A stretch of 64,000 nt of DNA from Lachnospiraceae bacterium UBA5899 (GCA_002432425.1 DJEL01000015.1:32120-96119), one strand, 5' to 3'. Positions 17,075 through 27,308 are shown, counted from the first letter of the stretch. Numbers and translations: made by a program. Notes: generated from the sequence alone by a model not told the origin.

Positions 17075-18028
17075 GTGAATGGAACAAATACAGAAAACAC
17101 GGTATCGCAGGAAGCTCTGGACATAGCGAAAAAGCAGGCGACCTTAAGCTACCGTATCAAAAGAAACAAAGCTTCATATATGATGCTTGCCCCTTATTTC
17201 ATCCTGTTTTTCTTCTTTACCGTTTTACCGGTTGTGATGAGTGTGGCTTTCAGTTTTACCTATTATAATATGCTGGAAATGCCGGAATTCATCGGTTGGA
17301 AAAACTACATCAAGTTGTTTTTGGAGGATGACATCTTCTTGACATCTTTAAAGAACACCTTAATCCTTGCGGTTATCACCGGACCCATCAGTTACTTTTT
17401 ATGTCTGTTGTTCGCATGGATTATCAACGAATTCAAAGGATGGCTCAGAGCATTCTTAACCCTGATTTTCTATGCACCCAGTATCTGCGGTAACGCATAC
17501 GTGGTATGGAACCTCATCCTTTCCGGCGACAGATACGGATACTTAAACGGTTTCCTCATGAAACTCGGTATCTTAGACGAAGCCATCATCTGGATGAAAA
17601 CAGAAAAATATGTATTGCCCATGCTGATTATTGTTCAGCTGTGGTTGTCCTTAGGTACCGGCTTCCTTTCCTTCATCGCAGGTCTGCAGACGGTTGATAA
17701 GTCCCTGTATGAAGCAGCGGCGCTGGACGGTGTCAAAAACCGTTGGCAGGAACTCTGGTATGTAACCCTTCCGGCTATGAAGCCCCAGTTGATGTTCGGT
17801 GCGGTTATGCAGATTACACAGTCCTTTGCCATCGCCGATGTTTCCATCCAGCTGGCAGGTAACCCGTCAGTCAACTACGCCGGTGCTACCGTAGTTACCC
17901 ACTTGCTTGACTATGGTACCGTTCGTTTTGAAATGGGTTATGCATCCGCTATCGCAACAGTATTGTTCTTGCTCATGGTAGGAAGCAACATGCTGGTACA
18001 GAAATTGTTAAGGAGGGTGGGAGAATAA
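17075..18028 (+). CDS. Carbohydrate ABC transporter permease (MalF/UgpA type), first pair
   Basis: A 317-residue inner-membrane permease of the binding-protein-dependent (CUT1) family, with six hydrophobic segments starting near residue 35 and the EAA loop EAAALDGVKNRWQELWYVTLPAMKP (last third), which contacts the ATPase. Begins at a GTG (17075) with a strong AAAGGAGG 9 bases ahead; no closer ATG fits. Ends overlapping the next permease (taATGa). No transport ATPase is encoded in the locus, so a general MsmX-like ATPase elsewhere is presumed. Confidence 0.92.
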   Translation: MNGTNTENTVSQEALDIAKKQATLSYRIKRNKASYMMLAPYFILFFFFTVLPVVMSVAFSFTYYNMLEMPEFIGWKNYIKLFLEDDIFLTSLKNTLILAVITGPISYFLCLLFAWIINEFKGWLRAFLTLIFYAPSICGNAYVVWNLILSGDRYGYLNGFLMKLGILDEAIIWMKTEKYVLPMLIIVQLWLSLGTGFLSFIAGLQTVDKSLYEAAALDGVKNRWQELWYVTLPAMKPQLMFGAVMQITQSFAIADVSIQLAGNPSVNYAGATVVTHLLDYGTVRFEMGYASAIATVLFLLMVGSNMLVQKLLRRVGE

Positions 18029-18930
18029 TGAAAAAACAAAAAGATTATTTGAAGCCCTACAAGAAAAGACGTTTCTTTAAGCCGAAGGAAAAGAAATTAA
18101 ACCGTTCCATGGCGGGAAACACTTTACTGTTTGTTCTGATGGCCATCTGCGGCGTAGCCATGGTGCTCCCTCTGGTTATGGTTATCAACAACTGCTTAAA
18201 GCCTTTGGATGAATTGTATCAGTTCCCTCCCAAGATTTTTGTAAGAAACCCTACTCTGGAAAACTTCTCCGATTTGTTCACTCTGATGAACGACTCCTGG
18301 GTACCCTTTTCCAGATATATCCTGAATACCATTATCATTACCGGCGGCGGTATGGTCGGCCACGTAATCATTGCATCCCTGGCGGCATATCCTCTGGCAA
18401 AGCACAATTTCCCCGGAAAGAACATTCTGTTCCAGATGGTAGTGCTTTCCATGATGTTCTCCTGGACGGTTACCCAGACCCCCCAGTACATGATTATTTC
18501 CTGGTTACATATTAACAACAGCTACTGGGCACTGATTTTACCGGCTTGTGCGTTTGGTATGGGTCTTTACCTGATGAAGCAGTTCATGGAACAGCTTCCC
18601 GATTCCTTAATGGAGTCAGCCAGACTGGACGGCGGTAATGAATGGACCATCTTCTGGAAAATCGTAATGCCTAACGTTAAGCCGGCATGGCTGACACTGG
18701 CAATCTTCCAGTTCCAGCAGATGTGGGGCAACACCGGCAGTACCTTCCTCCGCGACGAAGACTTAAAGCCTCTGCAGTATGCACTGCAACAGATTTCCGC
18801 AGGCGGTACCGCAAGAGCCGGCGCGGCAGCAGCCGTTACCTTTATCATTGCAGCAGTACCCATTACCTTCTTCTTGATCTGCCAGAAGAACGTATTGGAA
18901 ACCATGACATCATCCGGTATGAAAGACTGA
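18028..18930 (+). CDS. Carbohydrate ABC transporter permease (MalG type), first pair
   Basis: A 300-residue CUT1 permease with a basic N-terminus, about six membrane segments and the EAA loop, here ESARLDGGNEWTIFWKIVMPNVKP. Pairs with the upstream permease (start and stop overlap) to form the membrane channel. The solute-binding fusion upstream is its probable binding protein. Confidence 0.92.
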   Translation: MKKQKDYLKPYKKRRFFKPKEKKLNRSMAGNTLLFVLMAICGVAMVLPLVMVINNCLKPLDELYQFPPKIFVRNPTLENFSDLFTLMNDSWVPFSRYILNTIIITGGGMVGHVIIASLAAYPLAKHNFPGKNILFQMVVLSMMFSWTVTQTPQYMIISWLHINNSYWALILPACAFGMGLYLMKQFMEQLPDSLMESARLDGGNEWTIFWKIVMPNVKPAWLTLAIFQFQQMWGNTGSTFLRDEDLKPLQYALQQISAGGTARAGAAAAVTFIIAAVPITFFLICQKNVLETMTSSGMKD

Positions 18931-18945
18931 TAGGAGGGGAAGACG

Positions 18946-20460
18946 ATGAAAAAAATGACAAAGTTAAAAAAGATGCTTTCCCTCTGTCTTACCGCAGTAG
19001 TGCTTGCCTTTACCGCTTCCGATGTGGCATCGGCATCCACCCTGCCGTATGACTCCTACAATTACGACTACAGAGAGTACATCCATTTTACACCGGCACC
19101 TTATGTACCGGCCGGTTCCATTACCGGCAGCAGCTTCACCTACAATGGAGAGCCTCTCGGAAACTTCGTAAATCCGCAGGATATGTGTCAGGCAGACGAC
19201 GGCAATATTTACATCGCAGATACCGGCAACAACCGTATCGTAGTTCTTGACAAACAAATGAAAAACGTAGTAAACGTCATCACTGCCTTTGACAACAACG
19301 GAACGGAAGATACCTTCAACATGCCTTACGGCGTGGCAGTTTCCGAAAACGGTCAGGTGTATGTGGCGGACTCCCAGAACCACAGAGTCGTGGTACTGGA
19401 AAAGGACGCAACCTTAGTAAAAATTGTGGAAAATCCCAAGTCCGAAAGCTTGGATGACAATTATGTGTTTACACCCTTAAAAGTAACGGTTGACTATGCA
19501 GACAGAATTTACGTCATTGCACAGAACATGTTCGAGGGTATCATGGTATTTGAAAGCAACGGTAATTTCTCCAGCTTCTTCGGTACCATTAAAGTAGAAA
19601 TCACTCTCTGGGAGAAATTCTGGAAGAGACTGGCAACCAAAGAGGAACGTGCAAAGCAGCAGCTTTATATCCCTACCGAATTTACCGGTATCGATATCGA
19701 CCCCTCCGGCTTCGTATATGCGACCAACATTGACTCCACCGGCGTACAGGGTGTCAGACGGTTAAATCCCCGCGGTGAAGATGTTATCAAGAAGGGGCAG
19801 AACAAGAACGTAGGCGGCGACCTCTGGATAAGCGGCACCAGCGACTATGCGGGACCTTCCCAGTTCACCGACGTCGTTTACCGTGAAAACGGTATTTACT
19901 CCTGTCTGGACCGCAAGAGAGGCAGAATTTTCACTTACGACCATGAAGGCAACCTGCTTTACATCTTCGGCGGACTCGGTACCCAGGAAGGAACCTTCTT
20001 CATGCCGGTAGCCATCGAAGACATCGGCGGCAGCCTGGTAGTGCTGGACGCAACCGGTTCTTCCATCGTCTGCTTTGAAGAAACCGAATACGGCAGACTG
20101 ATTAACGAGGCCGTAGCGCTCCGCTACGACGGTGACGAAACACAGGCGGTTGACCTCTGGAAAAGAGTCCTTGAATTAGATGAAAACAACGAGCTTGCCA
20201 ATACCGGTATCGGTAAGGCATATCTTACCGCAGGCGATTATGTAAACGCCATGAAGTACTTAAAGCTCGGTATGAGCAGAGAATATTACTCCATCGCTTA
20301 CAGACGTTACCGTAACAGCAAGCTGACACAGAATGCAAACTACATTCTGACCGGTGTGGTAATCCTCATTGTGGTTTACCAGATTGTGAAGAGAGTGGTA
20401 AAGAAGAAAAAAGCGCAGGCCGCAATACTGAAACAGAAAGGGGGCAGCCAGAATGGGTAA
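18946..20460 (+). CDS. Secreted/membrane NHL beta-propeller protein with TPR-like segment
   Basis: A 504-residue protein with a signal peptide (about 1-31), an NHL-type beta-propeller (about 60-390) shown by repeated DGNIYIADTGNNRIVVLD and NGQVYVADSQNHRVVVLE strands, a short tetratricopeptide-like helical stretch (about 395-455, with AVDLWKRVLELDENNELANTGIGKA-type spacing) and a C-terminal membrane helix (about 465-485) followed by a basic tail. It is thus anchored with the propeller outside. Lies between ABC permeases and a Yip1 protein in one tightly packed operon (AGGAGG 8 bases ahead), so it is probably an accessory part of the uptake apparatus. No enzymatic role is visible. Confidence 0.8.
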   Translation: MKKMTKLKKMLSLCLTAVVLAFTASDVASASTLPYDSYNYDYREYIHFTPAPYVPAGSITGSSFTYNGEPLGNFVNPQDMCQADDGNIYIADTGNNRIVVLDKQMKNVVNVITAFDNNGTEDTFNMPYGVAVSENGQVYVADSQNHRVVVLEKDATLVKIVENPKSESLDDNYVFTPLKVTVDYADRIYVIAQNMFEGIMVFESNGNFSSFFGTIKVEITLWEKFWKRLATKEERAKQQLYIPTEFTGIDIDPSGFVYATNIDSTGVQGVRRLNPRGEDVIKKGQNKNVGGDLWISGTSDYAGPSQFTDVVYRENGIYSCLDRKRGRIFTYDHEGNLLYIFGGLGTQEGTFFMPVAIEDIGGSLVVLDATGSSIVCFEETEYGRLINEAVALRYDGDETQAVDLWKRVLELDENNELANTGIGKAYLTAGDYVNAMKYLKLGMSREYYSIAYRRYRNSKLTQNANYILTGVVILIVVYQIVKRVVKKKKAQAAILKQKGGSQNG

Positions 20461-21085
20461 GTATTTCTCAAAAGACAAATGGAAGTATATGCTTTACACG
20501 GTGTCCCATCCCATGGACGGATACTACTGGATACGCCACGCGGACAGAGGAAGCGTGCCTCTGGCAATCCTCATGGTTATCCTGTTTGCGGTAAGCTTCT
20601 CTGCAAACCGGCTGCTTGCCAGCTTCGTGGTAAATGACATTGACCCGAGGTCGGTAGACAGCCTTTACGAACTGCTCGGCGTACTGGCATTTTATCTTGT
20701 TTTGTGCGTCAGCAACTGGTCGGTAACCTGTCTGATGAACGGCGAAGGCCGAATGAAAGACATTGCCATAGCGATTGGCTACGGCACGGTGCCGATTACG
20801 GTGATGATGGTAATCAGTACCATTGTCAGCCAGGTAATTGCCGATGACGAGCAGGCGTTCTACGGATTGCTTTTAGGCGCCGGTATTGTATACGGTCTTA
20901 TCATGATGCTGATTGGCATTATGCAGGTTCACAACTATACACTGGGTAAAACACTTCTTACCCTGTTTATTACCTTTATCGCCCTGCTGATTATTATTTT
21001 CTTAGTATTATTGTTAAGTAACCTGCTCGGCATGGTAGTAAACTTCTTCAAGAGTATTTACACAGAAATCATCTTTAGGACTTAG
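20453..21085 (+). CDS. Yip1-family integral membrane protein
   Basis: A 210-residue protein with five or so hydrophobic segments (about 35-60, 75-95, 105-130, 140-160, 170-200) and a start region typical of the Yip1 family in Firmicutes (HPMDGYYWIRHADRGS). Its start overlaps the end of the NHL gene by 8 bases, which indicates translational coupling and a shared function. The family's role in bacteria is unknown; here it is part of an ABC transporter cluster. Confidence 0.78.
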   Translation: MGKYFSKDKWKYMLYTVSHPMDGYYWIRHADRGSVPLAILMVILFAVSFSANRLLASFVVNDIDPRSVDSLYELLGVLAFYLVLCVSNWSVTCLMNGEGRMKDIAIAIGYGTVPITVMMVISTIVSQVIADDEQAFYGLLLGAGIVYGLIMMLIGIMQVHNYTLGKTLLTLFITFIALLIIIFLVLLLSNLLGMVVNFFKSIYTEIIFRT

Positions 21086-21095
21086 GAGGCAGGAA

Positions 21096-23471
21096 ATGGA
21101 TAAGAAAACCAAGAAAAAATACAAAAAAACCAAACTGCCTATGAGCCTGGCAAAAAAAGTATTCCTTACCGTTTTAGGTGTGGCAGTCATCTGTGTGGCA
21201 ATTTACCTTTTGTATTATTACTTCCATTATACCAGATACGCCAGGTACAAAGACTCCCTTTCTTCCTATGAATATGAAGAGGGCGGCGTATTCAATGCCA
21301 TTCCGGAAAGCACGGCAGACGTGCCCGGCATGCAGCTTGCGGCGGAAAACGATTACTTAAAGCTTTATACCAACTTACAGACAGCGGATGTTGCCGTATA
21401 CGACAAGAGAGACGGAAGCATCACTTACTCCACCCCGGTGGATGCGGACCGGGACAGCATGGCAAACGCCAGCAACTTAAACCTCTTAAAATCCCAGTTC
21501 GTAGTAACTTATTACAATGCAGATGTAAAGTCCGGTACCTATGACTCCTACTCCCAGTGTGTAGCGAAAAACAACGTAACGGCACAGAGCATTGAAAACG
21601 GTATTCGCTACATGTACAAAATCGGCAGCGAAAAGGACAACAACGGACAGGAAGGCATCCACTTCGATATTCCGCTGGAATACCGCTTAAAAGATGACAG
21701 CTTAGAGGTATCCATTCCGGTAAGCGGCATCAGGGAATACGGCAACGGTTCCATCGCCCGTATCCAGCTTCTCCGTTACATGGGCGCAGCCAAGAATGAC
21801 GAAGAGGGCTACATGGTAGTGCCGAACGGTTCCGGTTCCCTGATTTACTTTAACAACGGAAAGACAACGGCAGCTTCCTATTCCCAGTATATTTACGACA
21901 TTGACCCGGTAGCGGCAAGCTACACCACCACCGAGAACATTACCGGTGTGAAGCTTCCTTTATTCGGCATCTGCCGTGCGGACAGAAGCCTGCTGGTAAC
22001 CGTAGAGGACGGTGCTTCCACAGCACTGATTTCTGCAGGCATTTCCGGAGTGTATAACGATTACAACTATGCATTCCCGACCTTTGTACTTCGTAACATT
22101 GACAACTTAAGAAACTTCGGCAACACCACACAGGACGTATTCGTACTGGAGTCCGATATGTACGATATCAACTGCAGGGTACGCTACACCTTCCTTACGA
22201 AAGAGGATAGCGGCTATGTGGGACTTGCCAATTACTACCGTAACAGACTTACCGCAGAGGGAGTTCTTACCAAGCAGCAGGCAACGGACAACATTCCTTT
22301 CTACTACGACATCCTCGCAGGTGTAAAGGAAACCTCCCATTTCTTAGGTGTGCAGTACTTACATACGTTCACCATGACAAGCTTCAAGGAAGCGGGAGAA
22401 ATCTCCGATGCCTTAAAGGACAGCGGCGTTACCAATCAGGTTATGAACCTGCAGGGCTGGTTTAACGGCGGTTACTACCACGATGCTCCCAATAATATCA
22501 AGGGACTTACCAAGCTTGGAGGAAAGTCGGGACTGGAAAAGCTGAATGATACAGTGGCGGCAAACGGCGGTATCCTCTATGCGGATGTAGATTTCCAGGA
22601 AGTAACCTTTGCCGATAAGTATTTCAACTACAATGCAGAAGCTTCCCGCTATTACGGAGCAGGCTATGTAGTGGCGCTCGGTCAGGTCAACCCGACTACC
22701 CTGTATAACAGCTCCGGCTTAAGCTACTCTGAAACCAAATACGATATTCTTTCTCCAAAGTACCTGCCCAGGTATGTAGGCAGCTTTGCAAAGAAAATAA
22801 AGAAATATGATGTGGACGGCATTTCCTTAAGAGATTTAGGCGACATGCTGGCATCCGACAAGAGAAGAACAAACGTTATCAACAGAGAACAGGCTCTCGA
22901 TATTGTACTTTCCCAGTTTGATGTGCTGGAAGGCACCGGCAAGAAACTGATGACGGAAAGAGCAAACAGCTACGCATTTGCTTACAGCTCCGACATCTTA
23001 AATGTGCCTCTCACCGGAAACGATTTCCAGATTATCGATGAAAGCATTCCTTTGTACGAGATGATTATACACGGAAGTATTTCCTATTCTTCCGAATTAC
23101 TCAACTTCGAGGATGAGGACCATATGCAGACCAAGATGCTGCAGATGATTGAAGCAGGAGCATCTCCCCACTATGTATTTACCTGGGAAGACTCCAGCAA
23201 GATGAAAGAAACCGGTTTAAGCAGATATTACGCAACCACCTTTACTACCTGGAAGGACGATGCCGTAAAGGTATACGAACAGGTAAATGATCCCCTTAAG
23301 AATGTAACGGGCGCCATTATGGTGGGACACGAAATCTTAGACAACGGTGTCCGCAAAGTAACTTACGACAACGGCGTAACCATTTATGTAAACTACAGTG
23401 ATGAAGACTTAGCAGCAGACGACGGAAAATCCGTTCCGGCATTAAGCTACAGATTGGAGGGGGCTAACTAA
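21096..23471 (+). CDS. DUF5696-type membrane-anchored extracellular protein
   Basis: A 791-residue protein with a basic cytoplasmic start, one membrane helix (about 22-45) and a large extracytoplasmic part. The region from about 290 to 790 has the pattern I associate with DUF5696 (RIQLLRYMGAAK, LQGWFNGGYYHDAP, YADVDFQEVTF, GISLRDLGDML, LMTERANSYAF, HYVFTWEDSS). The alternating strand/helix layout and the Asp/Glu-bearing strand ends look like a TIM-barrel glycosidase-like fold, but that is inference. Sits between the Yip1 gene and the second permease pair (stop at 23471, next start at 23472), so it very likely works with the transporter. Confidence 0.78.
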   Translation: MDKKTKKKYKKTKLPMSLAKKVFLTVLGVAVICVAIYLLYYYFHYTRYARYKDSLSSYEYEEGGVFNAIPESTADVPGMQLAAENDYLKLYTNLQTADVAVYDKRDGSITYSTPVDADRDSMANASNLNLLKSQFVVTYYNADVKSGTYDSYSQCVAKNNVTAQSIENGIRYMYKIGSEKDNNGQEGIHFDIPLEYRLKDDSLEVSIPVSGIREYGNGSIARIQLLRYMGAAKNDEEGYMVVPNGSGSLIYFNNGKTTAASYSQYIYDIDPVAASYTTTENITGVKLPLFGICRADRSLLVTVEDGASTALISAGISGVYNDYNYAFPTFVLRNIDNLRNFGNTTQDVFVLESDMYDINCRVRYTFLTKEDSGYVGLANYYRNRLTAEGVLTKQQATDNIPFYYDILAGVKETSHFLGVQYLHTFTMTSFKEAGEISDALKDSGVTNQVMNLQGWFNGGYYHDAPNNIKGLTKLGGKSGLEKLNDTVAANGGILYADVDFQEVTFADKYFNYNAEASRYYGAGYVVALGQVNPTTLYNSSGLSYSETKYDILSPKYLPRYVGSFAKKIKKYDVDGISLRDLGDMLASDKRRTNVINREQALDIVLSQFDVLEGTGKKLMTERANSYAFAYSSDILNVPLTGNDFQIIDESIPLYEMIIHGSISYSSELLNFEDEDHMQTKMLQMIEAGASPHYVFTWEDSSKMKETGLSRYYATTFTTWKDDAVKVYEQVNDPLKNVTGAIMVGHEILDNGVRKVTYDNGVTIYVNYSDEDLAADDGKSVPALSYRLEGAN

Positions 23472-24395
23472 ATGAAAAAGAAGAAAAAACTTACTCTTCT
23501 CCAGAAAAGAAGCTTAACAGGTTATTTATTCATTCTCCCCTGGGTTGTGGGATTTATCCTCTTCTATGTAAGATCCCTTGTCATGACAGGTCAGTTTGCT
23601 TTTTCCAAGCTGACCATGGACACCATCGGAGGCGGTTATAAGTTAGATTTCGTAGGACTTGACAACTTTATTTACGCATTCCGCGTACACGGCTCCTTCA
23701 AACAGGTGCTGACCACTTCCGTACTGGATATGCTGATTGACGTACCTCTCATTACTTTCTTCAGTTTGTTCATGGCGATGCTTCTGAATAAGAAGTTCCC
23801 CGGAAGAGCCATCGTAAGAGCGATTTTCTTCTTACCGGTTATCTTAAATTCCGGTGCGATTACCGCAGCCATGGAATTGAGTGAACAGATGATGGCAGGC
23901 GGTATTGCTACCCAGGTAGCGGAAACGGGAGCCACAGCGGGAAGCACCATTGCATTCGATATTGATTACCTGATTGATATGTTCTTAAACTTAGGACTTC
24001 CGGCAACACTGCTTGACTACATCGTAGCGGCGGTAGCCCGTATCAACGATATCATTGCCGCATCCGGTATTCAGATTATTATCTTTATCGCAGCGCTGCA
24101 GTCCATCCCCGGTTCCATGTACGAGGTTGCCAAGATTGAAGGTGCTACCGGATACGAAACTTTCTGGAAGGTAACCTTCCCCATGGTAATGCCTCATATC
24201 ATTACCAACGTGGTATACACCATCGTGGACAGCTTTACGGAAAGCAAAGTAGTAGACCTGGCGTACGACGTAGCATTTACAAATTTCAATTACGGTTTGA
24301 GCTCCGTATTCAGTTTGGTCAGCACGGTAATCACCTGTGTGATACTAATTGCAATATGCGGCGCAATACAGAAACGAACCTTCTACTATAACTAA
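23472..24395 (+). CDS. Carbohydrate ABC transporter permease (MalF/UgpA type), second pair
   Basis: A 307-residue CUT1 permease: basic start, six membrane segments (first about 20-40), and the EAA loop YEVAKIEGATGYETFWKVTFPMVMPH. It carries an extra loop of about 40 residues (around 140-190, rich in Ala/Gly) compared with usual members. Begins directly after the stop of the DUF5696 gene, with GGAGGGGG just ahead. Confidence 0.92.
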   Translation: MKKKKKLTLLQKRSLTGYLFILPWVVGFILFYVRSLVMTGQFAFSKLTMDTIGGGYKLDFVGLDNFIYAFRVHGSFKQVLTTSVLDMLIDVPLITFFSLFMAMLLNKKFPGRAIVRAIFFLPVILNSGAITAAMELSEQMMAGGIATQVAETGATAGSTIAFDIDYLIDMFLNLGLPATLLDYIVAAVARINDIIAASGIQIIIFIAALQSIPGSMYEVAKIEGATGYETFWKVTFPMVMPHIITNVVYTIVDSFTESKVVDLAYDVAFTNFNYGLSSVFSLVSTVITCVILIAICGAIQKRTFYYN

Positions 24396-24412
24396 GGAAA
24401 GGAGAAAAGAAA

Positions 24413-25381
24413 ATGCAGATGATTGCAAAGGCAAAAAAAGTGTTAAGTGATCCCGACCAGACCAAGAGCTTCTTAAACAGTGTGAAAAACCTCTTAGTCA
24501 ACCTGCTGCGTGCAGCCATTCTGATTGGCGTCGGCTATGTAATTCTTTCTCCGGTAATCGGTATTATCGTAAACTCCATCTCATCCAACAAGGATGCTTA
24601 CAATCCGATGGTGTTCGTATTACCGCAGTTCCCCACATTGGAGCGATACGCCTTGGTTATAGAAAGAATGAATTATTTCCCTACCATGTTTAAGGATCTT
24701 CTTTATACCCTGACACTGACGGCACTGCAGCTTTTAGTGTGTTCCATGGTAGGTTACGGATTTGCAAGATTTGATTTCCCTCTTAAAAAGTTACTGTTCG
24801 GATGCGTGGTAGTCATGATTGTCATCCCGGCACATACCATCATGCTTCCCTTATACATGACTTTCAAGAGCTTTGATCCGTTTGGTATTGTTTCCGCCAT
24901 CAAAGGTACACCGGGTATCATGGGTACGGTTGTTCCCATGTATATCATGACGCTGCTCGGATGCGGTGTCCGTTCCGGTCTTTACATTTATATTTTCAAC
25001 CAGTTCTTCCGCGGACTTCCCAAAGAAATCGAAGAAGCGGCACTGGTAGACGGATGCGGTGTATGGTATACTTATTTCAGAATCATGTTAATCAATGCAA
25101 TGCCCGCTGTCATTACGGTAGCAGTATTCTCTATCGTATGGCAGTTCAATGATACTTTTTATGCGAAGCTATTTCTGATTAGCGAGGACGTGGTAATCAG
25201 TAAGAAGATTTCCAGTTTGCAGGCGGTTATTGCAAACGCGGATAAAATCTTAGATACTACCATTCAGGAACTTTACCTGGATGCCGGTATCGTACTCATT
25301 ATCTTACCGATACTTATCATTTACCTCGTTTTACAGAAATACTTTATAGAGGGTGTGGAGAGAAGTGGTATCGTAGGCTAA
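24413..25381 (+). CDS. Carbohydrate ABC transporter permease (MalG type), second pair
   Basis: A 322-residue CUT1 permease with about six membrane segments and the EAA loop EEAALVDGCGVWYTYFRIMLINAMP. Preceded by AAGGAAAGGAG. It should pair with the permease ending 17 bases upstream; the solute-binding lipoprotein at 27353 is the likely binding partner. Confidence 0.92.
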   Translation: MQMIAKAKKVLSDPDQTKSFLNSVKNLLVNLLRAAILIGVGYVILSPVIGIIVNSISSNKDAYNPMVFVLPQFPTLERYALVIERMNYFPTMFKDLLYTLTLTALQLLVCSMVGYGFARFDFPLKKLLFGCVVVMIVIPAHTIMLPLYMTFKSFDPFGIVSAIKGTPGIMGTVVPMYIMTLLGCGVRSGLYIYIFNQFFRGLPKEIEEAALVDGCGVWYTYFRIMLINAMPAVITVAVFSIVWQFNDTFYAKLFLISEDVVISKKISSLQAVIANADKILDTTIQELYLDAGIVLIILPILIIYLVLQKYFIEGVERSGIVG

Positions 25382-25427
25382 TGTCACGCACGCCCCAACT
25401 CAACTTTTCAAAAAACAAAAAGGAGGA

Positions 25428-27308
25428 ATGAAGAAGTTGAAGAAGAAAATTTTATCCTGCCTTCTGGCAGGCGCCATGGTTCTGTCTTTAGCAGCATGTG
25501 GCGACAACACAAATGAATCGGCATCCAATGACGGTTCCACAACACCGGCTGAAAGCCAGGACAATACCGTGGCTGACGAAGCTGCAAGCATCGACTTCGA
25601 AGATGGCAATATGGGCTTCGTAGCACCGTATTTGCAGAAGGGTGATGCCGCACAGGTAGAACTTTCCATCGTAGATTATAACGGCAGCAAAGCACTGCAG
25701 GTTAAGAATGTGGATGAAAAAGTTCCCTATGTAGCATTTGATGCAACCAGCCTTTTGGGTGCTGACGTTGCAAAGGTAGCAACAATTGAAATGACGTTAG
25801 GTGTTTCCTATGACGATGGCAGCTTCAATGCCGTAGCAGGTGACCTGATTGCATGGAGTGGTGAAGACCTCACCGAATCCACCGATCCCTGGAGCGTTTA
25901 TATGGAAAACCAGAATCCCAAGAAGGCAGCTATGACCTTAGGCGAAGGTGAAGAATTCATTGCTGATGCAGGCAACATCTTCATGATTAACTTAAAAACA
26001 GACAACGGTCTTACCGACGGAAAGGGTGCAGCGACTCTTTACATCGACAACATCCGTTTCTTAGATGCTTCCGGAAATCTTTTAACCGCAGATTCTTCCG
26101 TAGCATTTGCAGCTCCTGCCGGATTTGAAGGCAGCACAGGAGTTGACCCTAACCTTTACATCGTATCCGGTGCAGTTGAATTTGCTGATTTCGCATGCAC
26201 AGGCGATGCATGGAGCCAGAACGGTTTTGACATTCCTGAAGATGTACTTGCAGCATTAGTACCCGGTTCTGTAGTAGAATTAAGCTTCAGCAGCGAAGAC
26301 GGCGACCTCTGGTTAGTAATGCCCGATTCCGCAGCAGGCTGGATGAGAGTCGGTGTTGGTAATGCAGACGGCAGCGGCAGCGCAGATGCTGTTTGCTCCA
26401 ACGGCGTATGCCAGGTAACCTACGAGCAGTTAGCAGCAGTTCTTGGTGATGACACCTCTACATGGGGCGGCAGAATGCAGGCTGAATCCGATACCGCATG
26501 GGAAGTATTCAGCGTAAAGGTTGGCCAGGGCGCAAGCGTTCTTGCAACTTCAAACCCCGTTGAATTCGCAGGCTTTGCTTGCTCCGGTGATGCATGGAGC
26601 CAGAACGGCTTTGACTTTACCGAAGATGTACTTGCAGCATTAGTTCCCGGAACCGCTCTGGAGTTAAGCTACACCAGCGAAAGCGGCGACCTTTGGACTG
26701 TATTCCCTGACTCCGCAGCAGGCTGGATGAGAGTCGGTGTTGGCAATGCAGACGGCAGCGGCAGCGCAGATGCAATCTGCTACGATGGCAAGTGCTATAT
26801 TCCTTATGACATGATCGTTGCAGCTCTTGGAGAAGACAGCTCTGCATGGGGCGGAAGACTTCAGGCTGAATCCGATACCGCGTGGGAAGTTTACAGCGTA
26901 AATGTTGTAAATGCTACTCCGATGACTCCGGCAGGCAACTATGTTGCATTTGAAGGTGCAGCATGCTCTGGTGATGCATGGAGCCAGAACGGTGCAGACA
27001 TTACCGAAGAAGTACTTGCAGCATTAGTACCCGGTTCCGTAGTAACCATTAACTTCAGCAGCGAAGACGGCGACCTTTGGATTGTAATGCCCGATTCCGC
27101 AGCAGGCTGGATGAGAGTTGGTGTTGGTAACGCAGACGGCAGCGGCAGCGCAGATGCTGCATGCTTAAACGGTACCTGCCAGGTAACCTATGACATGTTA
27201 GCAGCAGTTCTCGGTGATGATACTTCTACATGGGGCGGCAGAATGCAGTTTGAATCTGACACCGCATGGGAAGTTTACAGCGTAAGCGTAGGCCAGGCTG
27301 CAAGATAA
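25428..27308 (+). CDS. Surface lipoprotein with three near-identical 128-residue repeats
   Basis: A 626-residue lipoprotein (lipobox LSLAACG, Cys near residue 25). After a Ser/Thr/Asn-rich linker comes a jelly-roll-like domain (about 45-215, ending ATLYIDNIRFLDASG), then three repeats of 128 residues, each with GDAWSQNG, GDLW-V-PDSAAGWMRVGVGNADGSGSAD, WGGR-Q-ESDTAWEV-SV. The aromatic-rich, beta-type repeats look like carbohydrate-binding modules, so I infer a glycan-capturing surface protein feeding the transporter. The ATG is only one base from AGGAGG; the in-frame TTG at 25437, 10 bases away, may be the true start. No catalytic domain is seen. Confidence 0.8.
   Translation: MKKLKKKILSCLLAGAMVLSLAACGDNTNESASNDGSTTPAESQDNTVADEAASIDFEDGNMGFVAPYLQKGDAAQVELSIVDYNGSKALQVKNVDEKVPYVAFDATSLLGADVAKVATIEMTLGVSYDDGSFNAVAGDLIAWSGEDLTESTDPWSVYMENQNPKKAAMTLGEGEEFIADAGNIFMINLKTDNGLTDGKGAATLYIDNIRFLDASGNLLTADSSVAFAAPAGFEGSTGVDPNLYIVSGAVEFADFACTGDAWSQNGFDIPEDVLAALVPGSVVELSFSSEDGDLWLVMPDSAAGWMRVGVGNADGSGSADAVCSNGVCQVTYEQLAAVLGDDTSTWGGRMQAESDTAWEVFSVKVGQGASVLATSNPVEFAGFACSGDAWSQNGFDFTEDVLAALVPGTALELSYTSESGDLWTVFPDSAAGWMRVGVGNADGSGSADAICYDGKCYIPYDMIVAALGEDSSAWGGRLQAESDTAWEVYSVNVVNATPMTPAGNYVAFEGAACSGDAWSQNGADITEEVLAALVPGSVVTINFSSEDGDLWIVMPDSAAGWMRVGVGNADGSGSADAACLNGTCQVTYDMLAAVLGDDTSTWGGRMQFESDTAWEVYSVSVGQAAR
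26175..27305 (+). repeat. Three in-frame 384-bp direct repeats
   Basis: The landmark GATGCATGGAGCCAGAAC recurs at 26205, 26589 and 26973, exactly 384 bases apart. Units are about 26175-26558, 26559-26942 and 26943-27305. Units 1 and 3 are closer to each other in several blocks than to unit 2, which suggests recent duplication or exchange. Confidence 0.9.

Noticed and set aside
26175..27305. Assembly artefact in the triple repeat
   Set aside because: Units differ at many silent and coding sites while keeping frame, so they are real diverged copies.
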